Part shown: positions 49,645 to 49,738 of the stretch, one piece after another
Position numbering within the stretch: the first letter of the stretch is position 1
Layout: each line of letters begins with the position of its first letter
Source: Lewinellaceae bacterium
GTDB taxonomy: Bacteria > Bacteroidota > Bacteroidia > Chitinophagales > Saprospiraceae
Direction: 5' to 3'
NCBI GenBank assembly: GCA_947476195.1
Contig: CANJPT010000016.1
Coordinates: 1-49,738, forward strand
DNA length: 49,738 nucleotides
Translations under genes and position numbers: made by a program
The notes under the pieces: generated by a model
The model's input: only the letters and a program-made list of their open reading frames with translations
What the model was told of the DNA's origin: nothing
The model's database searches: none

Positions 49645-49738
49645 ATGGATATCCAAGCTTCCGTCATACAAGCCTTCCGCCGCAAATTCGGCGAAGCACC
49701 AGCCATCGTCGTTCGCGCACCCGGACGCATCAACCTCA
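49645..49738 (+). CDS. galK: Galactokinase, N-terminal fragment cut by the window edge
   Basis: ATG 49645 opens MDIQASVIQAFRRKFGEAPA and reaches VVRAPGRINL at the end of the window. APGRINL is the start of the GHMP-kinase signature (galactokinases continue with IGEHTDY), and the preceding FRRKFGEAP helix is typical for galactokinase. Only 31 residues are visible, so the assignment is provisional; another GHMP sugar kinase is possible. It follows a terminator and so begins its own unit. Confidence 0.65.
   Translation, partial: MDIQASVIQAFRRKFGEAPAIVVRAPGRINL

Overview
The window looks like a chromosomal segment of a Bacteroidota bacterium, most likely a Saprospiria-type (Haliscomenobacter/Lewinella-like) lineage; that placement is inference. 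Signs seen are a SusC/SusD pair, a type IX secretion (T9SS) C-terminal sorting domain, MutS2, ClpC, short A-rich ribosome binding regions and many copies of the Bacteroidota sigma -7 element TAnnTTTG. No rRNA, CRISPR array or complete insertion sequence was seen.

Layout. (1) 1-4.55 kb, minus strand: defence module of HsdM (type I modification subunit) followed by a DarT/DarG toxin-antitoxin pair. A short copy of the hsdM 3' end lies on the far side of darTG, so the pair looks like a cassette inserted at the hsdM 3' end. (2) 4.9-8.7 kb, minus: four-gene sugar-acid operon (mannonate dehydratase, aldose 1-epimerase-like, SMP-30 lactonase, SDR). (3) 8.8-11.2 kb, plus: two tandem paralogous lipoprotein propellers. 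(4) 11.2-27.4 kb, minus: a mannoside utilisation locus, gntR-susC-susD-ROK kinase-PMI-MFS-GH92-FG-GAP/UnbV lipoprotein-lipoprotein, headed by its own GntR regulator. Regions 2 and 4 together suggest two fates for mannose, one through phosphorylation and one through oxidation to mannonate.

(5) 27.7-43.2 kb: mostly core genes: UDP-glucuronate decarboxylase, mutS2, ndk, an NrnA-like DHH phosphoesterase, two FKBP isomerases, prfB with its programmed frameshift, clpC, a STAS protein, icd and an NlpC/P60 hydrolase. (6) 43.4-45.1 kb: tRNA-Thr(CGT), a degenerate tRNA-Pro-like pseudogene, a terminator, a C-terminal relic of a CHAT-type protease gene, and tatD. (7) 45.2-49.7 kb: recQ, a ~1 kb gene-free stretch holding an inverted-repeat element and two paralogous putative small RNAs, a T9SS cargo protein, and the first codons of a galactokinase.

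The least explained signals are (a) the twin putative sRNAs at 47.56-48.01 kb, whose closing stem and terminator stem are both kept by compensatory changes, and (b) degenerate 7-nt-periodic, mostly palindromic tracts in the 5' leaders of mutS2, ndk and the first FKBP gene, with smaller ones elsewhere.
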